A DNA stretch of 64,000 nucleotides from Nocardia cyriacigeorgica (GTDB lineage Bacteria > Actinomycetota > Actinomycetes > Mycobacteriales > Mycobacteriaceae): NCBI RefSeq assembly GCF_010868145.1, contig NZ_JAAGUY010000012.1, positions 108,598 through 172,597 on the forward strand, written 5' to 3'. Of the stretch, positions 1 through 10,757 are shown piece by piece; positions within the stretch are counted from its first letter, which is position 1; the number at the start of each line of letters is the position of its first letter. A model generated the notes under the pieces. The model saw only the letters and a program-made list of their open reading frames with translations. It was not told where the DNA came from and did not search any database. The position numbers were made by a program, and so were the translations under genes.

Positions 1-1236
1 AATACGGAGCACGTACGCATCACGCGGATTGAGCGGATCGCGCCCGGTAACTTCACCGATTCGTTTGAGGCGGTAGCGAACGGTATTTGGATGGACGTAC
101 AGCTGACGAGCACAAGTCTCGACCGCTCCACCACAATCCAGATAGGCATCGAGAGTGTCCGCCAGCGCCGAACCTGCCGCGGCCAACGGTAGGACAAGGT
201 ACTCGTTCAACGCCTCGACCGCAGCTCGATCACCCAACAGAGCTCGTTCGGGCAGCAGTTCGGCCGCATGCACCGGCCGCGGAGCACCCCGCCAGCCGAT
301 CACCGCCTCCATCCCGGCCAGTGCTTCCAGCGCGCTGGCATGCGCGGCGCCAAGGGTCCGCGTGGTCGGTCCGATCACCACCGGGCCATCGGAGAAGACC
401 TCGGTCAGCAGATCGGTCACGAACGACGACACCTGGGTGGTGTCGTCGAGATGCCCGCTCACCACCATCACCAACCGCGACCCCTGCACGACCGCCAAGG
501 CGGCCCGGCCGTGCCTTGCGGCGATGGTGTGCACCGCGCCGACCACCGACACGCCCTGATCACGCGGCGGGGTGCCGACGAGCACGGTGGCGGGTGCGGT
601 GGCATCCCAGTTCAGCGTCGCGGCCCGCGACAGCATGTCCGGGCCGGTATCGCCGCGCACCACGGCGTCGACGACCAGCGCCTCGAGCCGGGTATCCCAG
701 GCACCACGCGACTCGGCGGCACTCGCATACACCGAGGCGGCCGCGAAACCGAGCTCACGCCCGTAACGCAGCACCGCCTCGGTGAGCGCGACCAACTGCC
801 GGTCGTTGCGCGCCAACGCCGGCAGCCACTGTTCGAAGAACTCCATGGCCACCCGGACCATGTCCACGGTCTGGCGCAGCGTCAGCCGCCGCGCCAGATC
901 CTGCGGAATCACCTGGAACGCGTCCAGGCTGAACCGGATATCGCTGTCGGGGTCCTGCAACCACTCCAGGAAGTTCACCACCGCCGTCTGCACCAGCATC
1001 TGGACGCCGGCCCGCTGCGCGGCGTCCAGATCGGCGAAGAACGGCAACCGGTCCTGCATCGACCCCACTGCCTCGGTGGACAGTCGCCCCGAGAACTGCT
1101 TCACGCGTTTGAGCAGCGTGTCCGGTAGCGGGTCTCGGGTTTGCCGGTTCGGGGAGAGCGCGCCGGTCGGCAGATACACCTCGTGCTCGGAGGAGCCGTC
1201 GGAGATCCGTCGGGGCCGCGGCGGTTTTCGATCCAC
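1..1236 (-). CDS. PucR-family transcriptional regulator (3' end cut by window edge)
   Basis: The reading frame opens at a GTG at 1236, 15 bp behind the aceE stop codon, and runs off the window start after about 411 codons. The visible C-terminal part carries a PucR/CdaR-type helix-turn-helix (LYVHPNTVRYRLKRI), the hallmark of this family; the middle part resembles the GGDEF-like segment seen in these regulators. The start is uncertain: AGAGG sits directly against the GTG, but the N-terminal RRISDGSSEHEVYLP matches what I recall of the mycobacterial homologue. The order aceE then PucR regulator matches M. tuberculosis Rv2241-Rv2242, where fabD follows. A role in controlling pyruvate or fatty-acid genes is inferred from position only. 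Tight spacing suggests cotranscription with aceE. Confidence 0.85.
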   Translation of the reverse strand, partial: MDRKPPRPRRISDGSSEHEVYLPTGALSPNRQTRDPLPDTLLKRVKQFSGRLSTEAVGSMQDRLPFFADLDAAQRAGVQMLVQTAVVNFLEWLQDPDSDIRFSLDAFQVIPQDLARRLTLRQTVDMVRVAMEFFEQWLPALARNDRQLVALTEAVLRYGRELGFAAASVYASAAESRGAWDTRLEALVVDAVVRGDTGPDMLSRAATLNWDATAPATVLVGTPPRDQGVSVVGAVHTIAARHGRAALAVVQGSRLVMVVSGHLDDTTQVSSFVTDLLTEVFSDGPVVIGPTTRTLGAAHASALEALAGMEAVIGWRGAPRPVHAAELLPERALLGDRAAVEALNEYLVLPLAAAGSALADTLDAYLDCGGAVETCARQLYVHPNTVRYRLKRIGEVTGRDPLNPRDAYVLRI

Positions 1237-1250
1237 CCTCTAATGGTGCG

Positions 1251-4166
<2,916 letters not shown>

Positions 4167-4426
4167 ATCTGCTCCTCGTACATGGGGCGGACAAGCTGAT
4201 GGCTTCTGTTTCCCCGGGCGGCCACTCTGGTGGGCGGACCACCCGTTGACGAAAGTCCGGACGCACCCTCCATCCTTGCCGAGGATGCGTCCCAGGTCAT
4301 CATGTCAGCCACAAATCCAGTACGGTTTCTCTGCGACGGGTTACTCGGCAGTTTCCGGTGTGGGCCGGTGTTCGGGGGCTACCCGATGACCGCCACCAAC
4401 GAGATGAGACGAGAGCGGGGAGGACG

Positions 4427-4984
4427 ATGAAACTGCTGGACCCACGCGGGGTCGGGCTGGTGTGCGCGGCTGCGGCACTGATCGCGGGAGCGACCATCGC
4501 GGGCTGTTCGAACAGCGTGGACGGCACGGCCGCGCCCAATGCCTCCGACCTGTCGGCCTACAAAACTTTCGCGTCGTCGTCGTCGGCGGCGGCGACCTCG
4601 TCGCGCAAGGCCGCGGCGCAGGCCAAGGCGATATCGGACAACTGCGATCAATTCCCGGTCATCACCGGCGTCGGGGTCAGCAAATACAACGACTTCGTCG
4701 ACGCGCACGACTCGAACGCGCCCGACTACGACGCCAAACGCGATACCGCGGCGACCACGCTCGAGGACGCGGCGAATCAGGTCGAGTCGGGAGTCAACGC
4801 CGCCAAGGATGATCTGCCCGAAGACCTGAAGGTCAAACTCACCGAATACGTCACCGCCGCGCGCGCGTTGGCGCAGGCCACCAGGGGTATGCAATACACC
4901 GCGCCGGTGGGTCCGCTCAACGACGCCAGCCGCCGGGTCAACGACGCGCGCAATGCCGTACGCGACGCCTGCCCGGCGCGCTGA
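4427..4984 (+). CDS. Small secreted lipoprotein, unknown function
   Basis: The 185-residue product begins at an ATG preceded by a strong GGGGAGG site (4417-4423). An upstream in-frame start would add 23 polar residues before the signal peptide and is unlikely. The N-terminus is basic, then hydrophobic, ending in a lipobox IAGC, so it should be lipid-anchored on the outer face of the membrane. The mature part is rich in Ala, Asp and Ser, with helix-forming segments and two cysteines (NCDQF and the C-terminal DACPAR) that could form a disulfide. It is the first gene of a rightward run with the DUF3052 and ahpE genes. I recognise no functional domain; the position corresponds to Rv2240c in M. 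tuberculosis. Confidence 0.85.
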   Translation: MKLLDPRGVGLVCAAAALIAGATIAGCSNSVDGTAAPNASDLSAYKTFASSSSAAATSSRKAAAQAKAISDNCDQFPVITGVGVSKYNDFVDAHDSNAPDYDAKRDTAATTLEDAANQVESGVNAAKDDLPEDLKVKLTEYVTAARALAQATRGMQYTAPVGPLNDASRRVNDARNAVRDACPAR

Positions 4985-5122
4985 GCGCCTGCCCGGTGGC
5001 GAAGAACCGAGTCGAATTGACGCGACATCCGGTGGCCAATTCATCGGATCGGCTTGCGCTGCGGCCGATAACCATGTTCGCTTGCAACTACCTGTAGTCG
5101 GCATATTGAGGAGGACACCACC

Positions 5123-5545
5123 GTGGTCGCCGCGGCGGACGCGCAGAATTTCGCTCAGAAGCTTGGCATCATCCACGGCTTGGTCGTCCAGGAGCTGGGC
5201 TGGGACGAGGACACCAACGACGACCTCCGGGCCGACGTCGAAGAGGCGATCGGTTCGGAGTTGCTCGACGAGGACTCCGATGAAGTCATCGACGTCGTCT
5301 TGCTGTGGTGGCGTGACAGCGACGGTGACCTGGCCGACCAGCTGATGGAGGTCATCGGACCGCTGTCCGACGACGGTTTCATCTGGGTACTCACCCCCAA
5401 GACCGGTCAACCCGGACATGTCGACCCCAGCGAGATCGCCGAGGCCGCCCCCACCGCGGGGCTGACCCAGACCTCGGCCATCAGCCTCGGCGACTGGGCG
5501 GGCAGCCGCCTGGTCCAGCCGAAGGCACCCTCCAAACAGCGCTGA
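5123..5545 (+). CDS. DUF3052 family protein
   Basis: A GTG start at 5123 follows a GAGGAGG site (5108-5114) at good spacing. The 140-residue, strongly acidic protein fits DUF3052 along its whole length, with segments such as LGIIHGLVVQELGWDEDTN, VVLLWWRDSDGDL and FIWVLTPKTGQPGHV. It is cytosolic, with no signal or membrane segment. The family is almost confined to actinobacteria and its biochemical role is unknown. It is the M. tuberculosis Rv2239c equivalent by both family and position, next to ahpE. The 77-bp gap to ahpE allows cotranscription. The identification of the family is solid; no function can be assigned. Confidence 0.9.
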   Translation: MVAAADAQNFAQKLGIIHGLVVQELGWDEDTNDDLRADVEEAIGSELLDEDSDEVIDVVLLWWRDSDGDLADQLMEVIGPLSDDGFIWVLTPKTGQPGHVDPSEIAEAAPTAGLTQTSAISLGDWAGSRLVQPKAPSKQR

Positions 5546-5622
5546 CCGGCGTTTCGCCTATGGTTGCGGCCGGGCGCGCCGACGCGCCGCCCGGCCGAGC
5601 CCGACATGATGGAGGATCAGCG

Positions 5623-6087
5623 ATGCCACTCGAGGTAGGCACCCTCGCGCCGGACTTCACGCTGAAGGATCAGAACAATCAGGAAGTCAGCCTGTCGGAC
5701 TTCCGTGGCAAGAAGAACGTGCTCGTGGTGTTCTTCCCGCTGGCGTTCACCGGCATCTGCCAGGGCGAGCTGTGCAAGGTGCGTGACGAACTGCCGAAGT
5801 TCCAGAACGACGACGCGGAGATCGTCGCGATCTCGGTCGGCCCGCCGCCCACCCACAAGATCTGGGCGGCCGAACAGGGCTACACCTTCCCGCTGCTGTC
5901 GGATTTCTGGCCGCACGGCGCCGTCGCCCAAACCTACGGCGTCTTCAACGACAAATCCGGCTTCCCCAACCGCGGCACCTTCGTCGTCGACCGGGACGGA
6001 TTCATCCGTTTCGCCGAAATGAACGCCCCCGGCGAGCCCCGTGACCAGGCGGCTTGGGAGAAAGCGCTCGCCGCGCTAGATTCATAA
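5623..6087 (+). CDS. ahpE: Peroxiredoxin AhpE with an added CxxxxC cysteine
   Basis: Thiol peroxidase that reduces hydroperoxides and peroxynitrite in the cytosol. The 154-residue size matches AhpE (153 in M. tuberculosis). The ATG at 5623 has a GGAGG site at 5611-5615; a longer in-frame start would add 21 residues without family support. The peroxidatic cysteine is C46 in PLAFTGICQGEL, with the conserved TxxC context and downstream LLSDFWPHGAVA. Unlike the one-Cys mycobacterial enzyme, a second cysteine, C51, follows at exactly five residues (CQGELC), the spacing of the resolving cysteine in BCP/PrxQ-type atypical two-Cys enzymes. That suggests an intramolecular disulfide mechanism and possibly thioredoxin-dependent recycling (inference). 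Confidence 0.95.
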   Translation: MPLEVGTLAPDFTLKDQNNQEVSLSDFRGKKNVLVVFFPLAFTGICQGELCKVRDELPKFQNDDAEIVAISVGPPPTHKIWAAEQGYTFPLLSDFWPHGAVAQTYGVFNDKSGFPNRGTFVVDRDGFIRFAEMNAPGEPRDQAAWEKALAALDS

Positions 6088-6122
6088 CCCGTCGCCGCCG
6101 GTTTTCACCGCCGGTGGCGCCC

Positions 6123-6197
6123 GGGCGTATAGCTCAGCGGTAGAGCTCTGGTTTTACACACCAGCGGTCGGGGGTTCGAACCCCTCTGCGCCCACCA
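6123..6197 (+). tRNA. tRNA-Val (anticodon UAC)
   Basis: A full cloverleaf can be drawn. The acceptor stem pairs GGGCGTA (6123-6129) with TGCGCCC (6187-6193), with one G-T pair. The D stem is GCTC/GAGC, the anticodon stem CTGGT/ACCAG closes a TTTACAC loop with anticodon TAC at 6155-6157, and the T arm holds TTCGAAC. Discriminator A and an encoded CCA (6195-6197) follow. The gene lies 35 bp behind ahpE and is directly followed by remnants of a toxin-antitoxin pair. Confidence 0.96.
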
Positions 6198-6223
6198 TCA
6201 CAGCTTGGTTCAGCAACTTCCTG

Positions 6224-6493
6224 ATGAACTATGAACGCGATCACTCCAACTCCCCCCGAGGGCTCAGCCCCTCCCCGCCAGAGGACACCTTTGCGGCACT
6301 CGAGGCCCGCGCGTCCAAATGATGCATGTCCGAATACGTCGACGCTGTGATCCAGCGCCAACTGGAACAAGATCGGTTGCGCGAACTCATCGAGGACGCC
6401 GAGACGTCGCATGGTCCGGTCGATGACGCGGTTGTCGAGGCCAAACGCGCACTCTTGCGCAGCACATTCGCCGCCTCCGAGGACGCCGTGTAA
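6224..6493 (+). pseudogene. Decayed antitoxin (VapB-like, ribbon-helix-helix type) with in-frame stop
   Basis: One continuous frame from the ATG at 6224 reads ...PEDTFAALEARASK, then a TGA stop at 6320-6322, then CMSEYVDAVIQRQLEQDRL and a further acidic/helical C-terminus to the TAA at 6491. Both sides of the stop look like one antitoxin: the phrase around 'LEARA...MSEYVDAVI' resembles the dimerising and helical parts of RHH antitoxins, and the tail resembles their toxin-binding ends. The expected N-terminal beta strand is missing or scrambled (a proline/serine-rich run instead). A 55-residue fragment could still be translated from 6326. The partner toxin remnant follows at once. Interpreted as a dead module next to tRNA-Val. 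Confidence 0.6.
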
Positions 6494-6660
6494 ACGGCGC
6501 CCTCGTCTTCCACTGTGAAGGCTCGTCCAAGCTCATGTTCTGTATGCTCGAGCCCCCGAGTGGCTGGCAGCGGCCGAATCCGCCCGCAGCACCATCAGTG
6601 TGGGCCGTCAACCGAAGACCAACCAGGCCAGTTTCGACGAAGCCGTATCCCGCGCGCCCG
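6490..6660 (+). pseudogene. Decayed PIN-domain toxin remnant (VapC-like)
   Basis: Two frames together give pieces of an actinobacterial PIN toxin. From 6490 the frame reads VNGALVFHCEGSSKL, where family members have LVFDCEGLSK; the first catalytic aspartate is replaced by histidine (CAC at 6511). From about 6552 another frame gives APEWLAAAESARSTISVG, then RQPKTNQASFDEAVSRAPG, matching the middle of such toxins but with about a dozen residues missing between 'SVG' and 'RQPK'. The rest of the domain is absent. A frameshift, an internal deletion and a lost active-site residue make this a pseudogene. The assignment rests on recalled family patterns. Confidence 0.55.
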
Positions 6661-6662
6661 GT

Positions 6663-6767
6663 TCAGCGTTCGGGCCAATAGATCGTGCCGACGATGACCA
6701 CCAGCGGCAGAACGATCACGACCAGCCAGCCGAGGGCGATCACCGCAGCGACCCAGCTGCGTACCAC
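6663..6767 (-). CDS. Possible tiny single-pass membrane protein
   Basis: A GTG at 6767 would give a 34-residue peptide overlapping the end of the next upstream gene (stop at 6740) by 28 bp. It is one hydrophobic helix (ALGWLVVIVLPLVVIVG) with a charged YWPER end. No clear ribosome-binding site is visible, so translation would depend on coupling to the upstream gene. The hydrophobic composition is the only support; it may be chance in a high-GC sequence. Confidence 0.3.
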   Translation of the reverse strand: MVRSWVAAVIALGWLVVIVLPLVVIVGTIYWPER

Positions 6768-7057
6768 CGCGCGAAGGACAACCGAGGGTGCATCACCTCC
6801 ACATCGGCAATATGCATGACTCGGTTCAGCTCCAACGGGCCGAGATGCTCCGGGGCGGGCAGGATCACCGCCTCTGCCCCGGCGGCGCGTGCCTGGTCGG
6901 CCACCGGCAACACCGAACGTCCATCCGGCCACACGATCCGGTAGCCGAGACGGCGCGCGAACCTGCACACCTGCGCACGGTCCCACTCCGGTGCAGTGCT
7001 CACTTCACTGTCGATCCATCCGAACGCGGTCGGCCGCATCGTTTCCCCTGTCGTCAT
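6740..7057 (-). CDS. Hypothetical protein divergent from an XRE regulator
   Basis: A 105-residue soluble protein with a mixed alpha/beta pattern: a helix near RAQVCRFARRLGYRIVW, then strands at AEAVILPAPEHLG. The layout recalls the small actinobacterial proteins of unknown function, about 90-110 residues long, that often lie next to helix-turn-helix regulators. Codon use is normal for the region. A second possible start, M7, would shorten it by six residues. It is transcribed away from the XRE gene at 7211, so the 150-bp gap should hold both promoters. I cannot name a family or a function. Confidence 0.6.
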   Translation of the reverse strand: MTTGETMRPTAFGWIDSEVSTAPEWDRAQVCRFARRLGYRIVWPDGRSVLPVADQARAAGAEAVILPAPEHLGPLELNRVMHIADVEVMHPRLSFARWYAAGSLR

Positions 7058-7210
7058 CCCCTGCTGGTGTGCACCCGCCGCCGGGGAACCGAGCTCGACC
7101 CGACGGCGGGGCTGCGCTCAGCCTTCCTCCGACACGGGCGCTGGTTGTTCCTGTAGGGAACAATGCACGTAAGGCGTTGGAACTCGACAGGAAAAGCGCA
7201 GGTGCGTGGC

Positions 7211-8431
7211 ATGAGCGACGAGCCGGATACCTATATCGGTCAACGGGTACGCCAGATACGCGCCCGGCGAGGCATCACTCAACAGGTGCTCGCCGATCGG
7301 GCGGGGATCAGTCGATCCGTGATCGCGAAGTATGAGGCCGGGCTCCGGCCGGTCGATTCGCGCCGCACCCTCTTGGCTCTTGCTCACGCACTCGGCTGCA
7401 CACTCGGCGACCTGACCGGACATGAGCAAGACCGAATGGACCCATCCGCAAACGGATTCCACACATCGGTGCCAGAAGTCGAGATCGCGTTGTGGTCAGC
7501 AGGCAACGTCACCCACACCGCGCCACCCCGCGGCCTGGACAAACTGGCGACCGCCGCGCAGCGGGCAGCAGAGCTGCGCATCGCGTGCGATTACGCCACG
7601 CTGGGGCCGATGCTCGCGCCGATGCTGACCGACTGCTACCGGCATATCCGGGATGGTGCTGATATCGACCGTGAACGTGCGTGGGACATCCTGTCCATGG
7701 CGGCGCACACCACGGCGGCAGCACTGAAAGCACGCGGGTACAGCGCACTGTCCTGGACGGCCGCGCAGGAGGCCGAGAACGCCGCGCGCAACATCGGCGG
7801 GACGGCCGCCCTGGCCGCGACGGCATTCGCTCGTAGTCAGGTGCTCTTGTCGCGGCCCGGCTCACTGCCCGCCGCGCTGGAGCAGGCCGAAGGCACCGCC
7901 GAGCAGATCGCGGCCGATGTGCGCACGGTCGGCGAAGTCGAGACGTACGGGATGCTGCACCTACAAGCGTCGCTGGTGATGGCGGCAATGGGTGGCGACC
8001 CGGACCCACACCTGGCGGAAGCGGCCGAACAAGCGGACAAGCTCGCCACCGCCCCGCAGGGAAAGTCGATCCTGCGCAATCCCACCTTCGGCCCGGCGAA
8101 CGTAGCGTTATGGCGCATGAGCGCGGCCATGGAGCGGCGGGAGCCCGGCCAGGTGCTGGCGCTCGCCCCGACATTGAGCTCGGACGACCTGCCCGCCGAA
8201 GGCCGGCGCGCTCAGTATTTCGTGGAGATCGGTCGCGCGCACGCGATGCAGCGCAACTACCGCGAGTCTCTGCACGCCCTGCTGCGGGCCGAGCACACCG
8301 CGCCCCAGCATGTTCGGAACATGACCCACGTCCGTGAGCTCGTCGGCCACATGATGCGAACCGCGCGGCGTGACCTGACAACCGGCGACCTCGGCAAGCT
8401 CGCGCAGCGGGTCGGTGTCGTGCCCACCTGA
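7211..8431 (+). CDS. XRE-family helix-turn-helix regulator with long helical C-terminus
   Basis: The ATG at 7211 gives 406 residues; a GTG at 7202 or ATG at 7163 would add 3 or 16 polar residues, and no strong ribosome site decides. Residues about 8-64 form a Cro/C1-type helix-turn-helix (IGQRVRQIRARRGITQQVLA, then ISRSVIAKYEAGLRPV). The remaining 340 residues are almost all helical and Ala-rich with TPR-like spacing, as in the large actinobacterial XRE regulators. This should be a cytosolic DNA-binding protein whose C-terminus senses a partner or peptide (inference). It lies opposite the small gene at 6740-7057. No target is known. Confidence 0.85.
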   Translation: MSDEPDTYIGQRVRQIRARRGITQQVLADRAGISRSVIAKYEAGLRPVDSRRTLLALAHALGCTLGDLTGHEQDRMDPSANGFHTSVPEVEIALWSAGNVTHTAPPRGLDKLATAAQRAAELRIACDYATLGPMLAPMLTDCYRHIRDGADIDRERAWDILSMAAHTTAAALKARGYSALSWTAAQEAENAARNIGGTAALAATAFARSQVLLSRPGSLPAALEQAEGTAEQIAADVRTVGEVETYGMLHLQASLVMAAMGGDPDPHLAEAAEQADKLATAPQGKSILRNPTFGPANVALWRMSAAMERREPGQVLALAPTLSSDDLPAEGRRAQYFVEIGRAHAMQRNYRESLHALLRAEHTAPQHVRNMTHVRELVGHMMRTARRDLTTGDLGKLAQRVGVVPT

Positions 8432-8528
8432 TCGCTGCCGCGCATGGTCGCCGACGAGGTTTCGGCGTGCCCGAAGGTCGAACGCGGAAGCCATTGCACC
8501 GGGAGGGAATTGCGGTGAGGATGGCGGG

Positions 8529-8969
8529 ATGAGCAAGGTTGCGGTGAGCACCGAACTGCCCATTGCCGCCGAGGATGCCTGTCGGCTGGCGCAGAAGCCG
8601 GAGATGTTCGCCTTTGTGCTGCGGCCGATCATTCGGATGACCGGCCTGAACCTCCCCAACCGGCTCGAGGCAGGTGCATCGGGTTCGGCACGGATGTGGA
8701 TTCTCGGCATCATCCCCGCCTGGACCCACCACTTGACCGTCGTGCGGCTGGAGCCCACCGAGATCTACACCAACGAGCACGGCGGCCCGGTGCGCGTCTG
8801 GAACCATCGCCTCACCTTCACCCCGCTGGGTGAGAACCGATGCCGCTACACCGATGAGATCGAGCTCGAGGACGGCTGGCGCGCGTTCGGCCTGCGCCAG
8901 TTTGTTGCCTTGCTGTTCCGGCACCGCCAACGCCGCTGGCGCCAGTTCGCCCGCATCATCGCCGACTGA
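8529..8969 (+). CDS. SRPBCC-fold protein (START/Bet v1-like), unknown ligand
   Basis: The ATG at 8529 follows a purine-rich stretch and gives 146 residues. The pattern fits the polyketide cyclase/SRPBCC fold: an N-terminal strand VAVSTELPIAAEDACRLA, repeated strands such as LTVVRLEPTEIYTNEHGGPV and CRYTDEIELEDGW, and a long basic C-terminal helix LFRHRQRRWRQFARII. Such proteins bind lipids, polyketides or other hydrophobic ligands. There is no signal peptide. It stands alone before a strong hairpin at 8998-9021. The fold is fairly sure; the ligand is unknown. Confidence 0.8.
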   Translation: MSKVAVSTELPIAAEDACRLAQKPEMFAFVLRPIIRMTGLNLPNRLEAGASGSARMWILGIIPAWTHHLTVVRLEPTEIYTNEHGGPVRVWNHRLTFTPLGENRCRYTDEIELEDGWRAFGLRQFVALLFRHRQRRWRQFARIIAD

Positions 8970-9021
8970 TCGCCACAAGATCAGTCGCATCGACCGCGGG
9001 ATACGAGCCCGCTCGTATCCC
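8964..9021. terminator. Two hairpins between convergent genes
   Basis: GACTGATC/GATCAGTC (8964-8971 and 8979-8986) overlaps the stop codon of the SRPBCC gene. It is followed by a perfect 10-bp stem, GGGATACGAG/CTCGTATCCC (8998-9007 and 9012-9021), with a CCCG loop. No long T run follows, as is common in high-GC actinomycetes. The position between convergent genes supports bidirectional termination. Confidence 0.6.
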
Positions 9022-9111
9022 CTCACCTGGGGACGAGGCGAAGCCGCCGAGATCCGCCGGTTCCTCGATCGGTTGCCGTGAAACGCAGCTCGCTACTTCA
9101 TGCTCCGACGC

Positions 9112-10545
9112 TCAGCGCCAAGCGTCGACCAACTCCTCTGGCCCCCATACGGTCGCGAGCGGCAAATCGGCCTCGGCGCCCGATCGAGAAACCGCGACCA
9201 GCGGGGTACGCGTGCCCGTTCCCGGGACGGACAGCACCGCCCGCGCCAAGGCGTCGTAGTCGTGGCGGTCGAACGGGCGATCCTCGAGCCACTTGATCGA
9301 GCCGAGAAAATGCACCGCCCGGGCTGTTGGCTCCCGGTCGGCACCGATGAGGTCGATTTCCGGATTATTCTGGCGATTCCACCATCCGCCAATGGATTCG
9401 GTGGTCGGCCACCGGTCGTCAGGTAGCAGACGTAGTAGGGAGGCACGGATCAGTGGCTCGACAGCGCGGCCGCGCCATGTGGTCCACGATCGTTCGATGC
9501 GGTTGAGGGCGAGGTCGCCACGGCCACGCTCGATGAGCGGTATGCCTCGCTGCAGGAAGGCCAACCAGAATCGCAAGTAGGGGTCGGCAATTCGGTAGCG
9601 CTTGTTCCTGGTATCGGATTTCGTCGAAAGAGGCAGATCCGCTGCCACGATTCGCTTGGCTTGGAGCATGCTGAGCAGCGGCGTGAGGGTACCCGAAGGC
9701 AAGGCGCCATCACCACCCGCCTGGGCGGCGATGGTAGCGAACGTCCGCTCACCGGAACCGACTGCCTCGAGTACCGCGCGAGATCGTGTGGATTCAGGGA
9801 ATTCACCAAGGAGTGATAGTTCCCCCGCCACCAGCAAGGGCGACAGCGGATTTGACGTTGCTGCCTGTAGAAAGTCGATCCTCGTCATTCCCGGCCGCCA
9901 GGACTGCACGATCTCAGGGAACCCGCCGGTGATCAGATGCGCGTCCATGGCGGCTGCCGCGTCGAGACCGGTCATCGTTTGAACGTCGGCCAAGTTCAGC
10001 GGTTCGACCGCCATCTTTGTCGCCCGCCCGAAGAACGGACGGTCGCGGGACTGCAACGCCTCCATGACCGAGATGTCACTACCAACCAACACCAGCAGAA
10101 CCGGCTTGGCCGACAGTTGACGGTCCCAGACGGCCTGCAGAGCGCCCTCGAACTCGCCATCCTGCTCGACCAGCCAGGGCACCTCATCGAGCACCGCGAT
10201 GCTCGGAACATCTTCAGGGAGAGCAATGCTCAACGCACGCAGCGCTTGATTCCAATCGTTGGCCCGTAGGCCGTCGACGAGCTCCGCGCCACCGAGGGCC
10301 GAATGCGCGATCGTGCCGACGAAATCCTCGCGCTCGGCCACGGGGTTACGACCGCGAGTGGCTTGAAAAACGAGGTAGGGCACATCCACGCGATCACAGA
10401 ACTCCTGCAACAGACGTGACTTCCCAACGCGGCGGCGACCGGTCACAATCACCGCTCGTCCACGAGTAGCACCGGCCCCCTCGGTCACCACAGCCAGCTG
10501 CCCCGCCAGCAGGTCGAGGTCGGCACTCCTACCAGCGAATTTCAT
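9112..10545 (-). CDS. AAA-type ATPase with DUF234-like nuclease-fold C-terminus
   Basis: A 477-residue ATPase of the archaeal-ATPase/DUF234 type found across bacteria and archaea. Walker A is VTGRRRVGKSRLL (about 34-46) and Walker B is SIAVLDEVPWL (about 114-124). A winged-helix-like middle follows, including the segment YRIADPYLRFWLAFL that is typical of these proteins. The C-terminal part holds PEIDLIGAD and FLGSIKW, a pattern like the (E)xD...xK core of PD-(D/E)XK nucleases. The AGGAGGT ribosome site ahead of the ATG is strong. Upstream lie repeated TCTTACGTAGAT units and a palindrome, likely an operator. Family members are suspected of mobile-element or defence roles; none is proven here. 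Confidence 0.85.
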   Translation of the reverse strand: MKFAGRSADLDLLAGQLAVVTEGAGATRGRAVIVTGRRRVGKSRLLQEFCDRVDVPYLVFQATRGRNPVAEREDFVGTIAHSALGGAELVDGLRANDWNQALRALSIALPEDVPSIAVLDEVPWLVEQDGEFEGALQAVWDRQLSAKPVLLVLVGSDISVMEALQSRDRPFFGRATKMAVEPLNLADVQTMTGLDAAAAMDAHLITGGFPEIVQSWRPGMTRIDFLQAATSNPLSPLLVAGELSLLGEFPESTRSRAVLEAVGSGERTFATIAAQAGGDGALPSGTLTPLLSMLQAKRIVAADLPLSTKSDTRNKRYRIADPYLRFWLAFLQRGIPLIERGRGDLALNRIERSWTTWRGRAVEPLIRASLLRLLPDDRWPTTESIGGWWNRQNNPEIDLIGADREPTARAVHFLGSIKWLEDRPFDRHDYDALARAVLSVPGTGTRTPLVAVSRSGAEADLPLATVWGPEELVDAWR

Positions 10546-10570
10546 TGGTCGACCTCCTGGACCTGGCAGA

Positions 10571-10607
10571 TCTTACGTAGATGGCTTCTTACGTAGATTC
10601 AATCTAC
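10571..10607. promoter_or_regulatory. Repeated and palindromic operator candidate upstream of the ATPase gene
   Basis: TCTTACGTAGAT occurs twice, at 10571-10582 and 10587-10598, 16 bp apart. The second copy runs into a perfect 15-bp palindrome, GTAGATT-C-AATCTAC, at 10593-10607. The site lies 26-62 bp ahead of the ATPase start on the minus strand, where an operator or self-regulatory site would be expected. It is AT-rich compared with its surroundings. Confidence 0.6.
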
Positions 10608-10757
10608 CTAAAATCGGAGTAGCTGGCCAAACCGTGTCGCGAATCGGCATGAGCCCGGTTCCTGCGACCGAGTCCGGCACGCTCGGCCGAAAGCCATGCG
10701 ACGCCTCGGCCAGGCGCCCGATCCGGAACCGGCGCCGAACTAGACGCCGCTTCCTGT

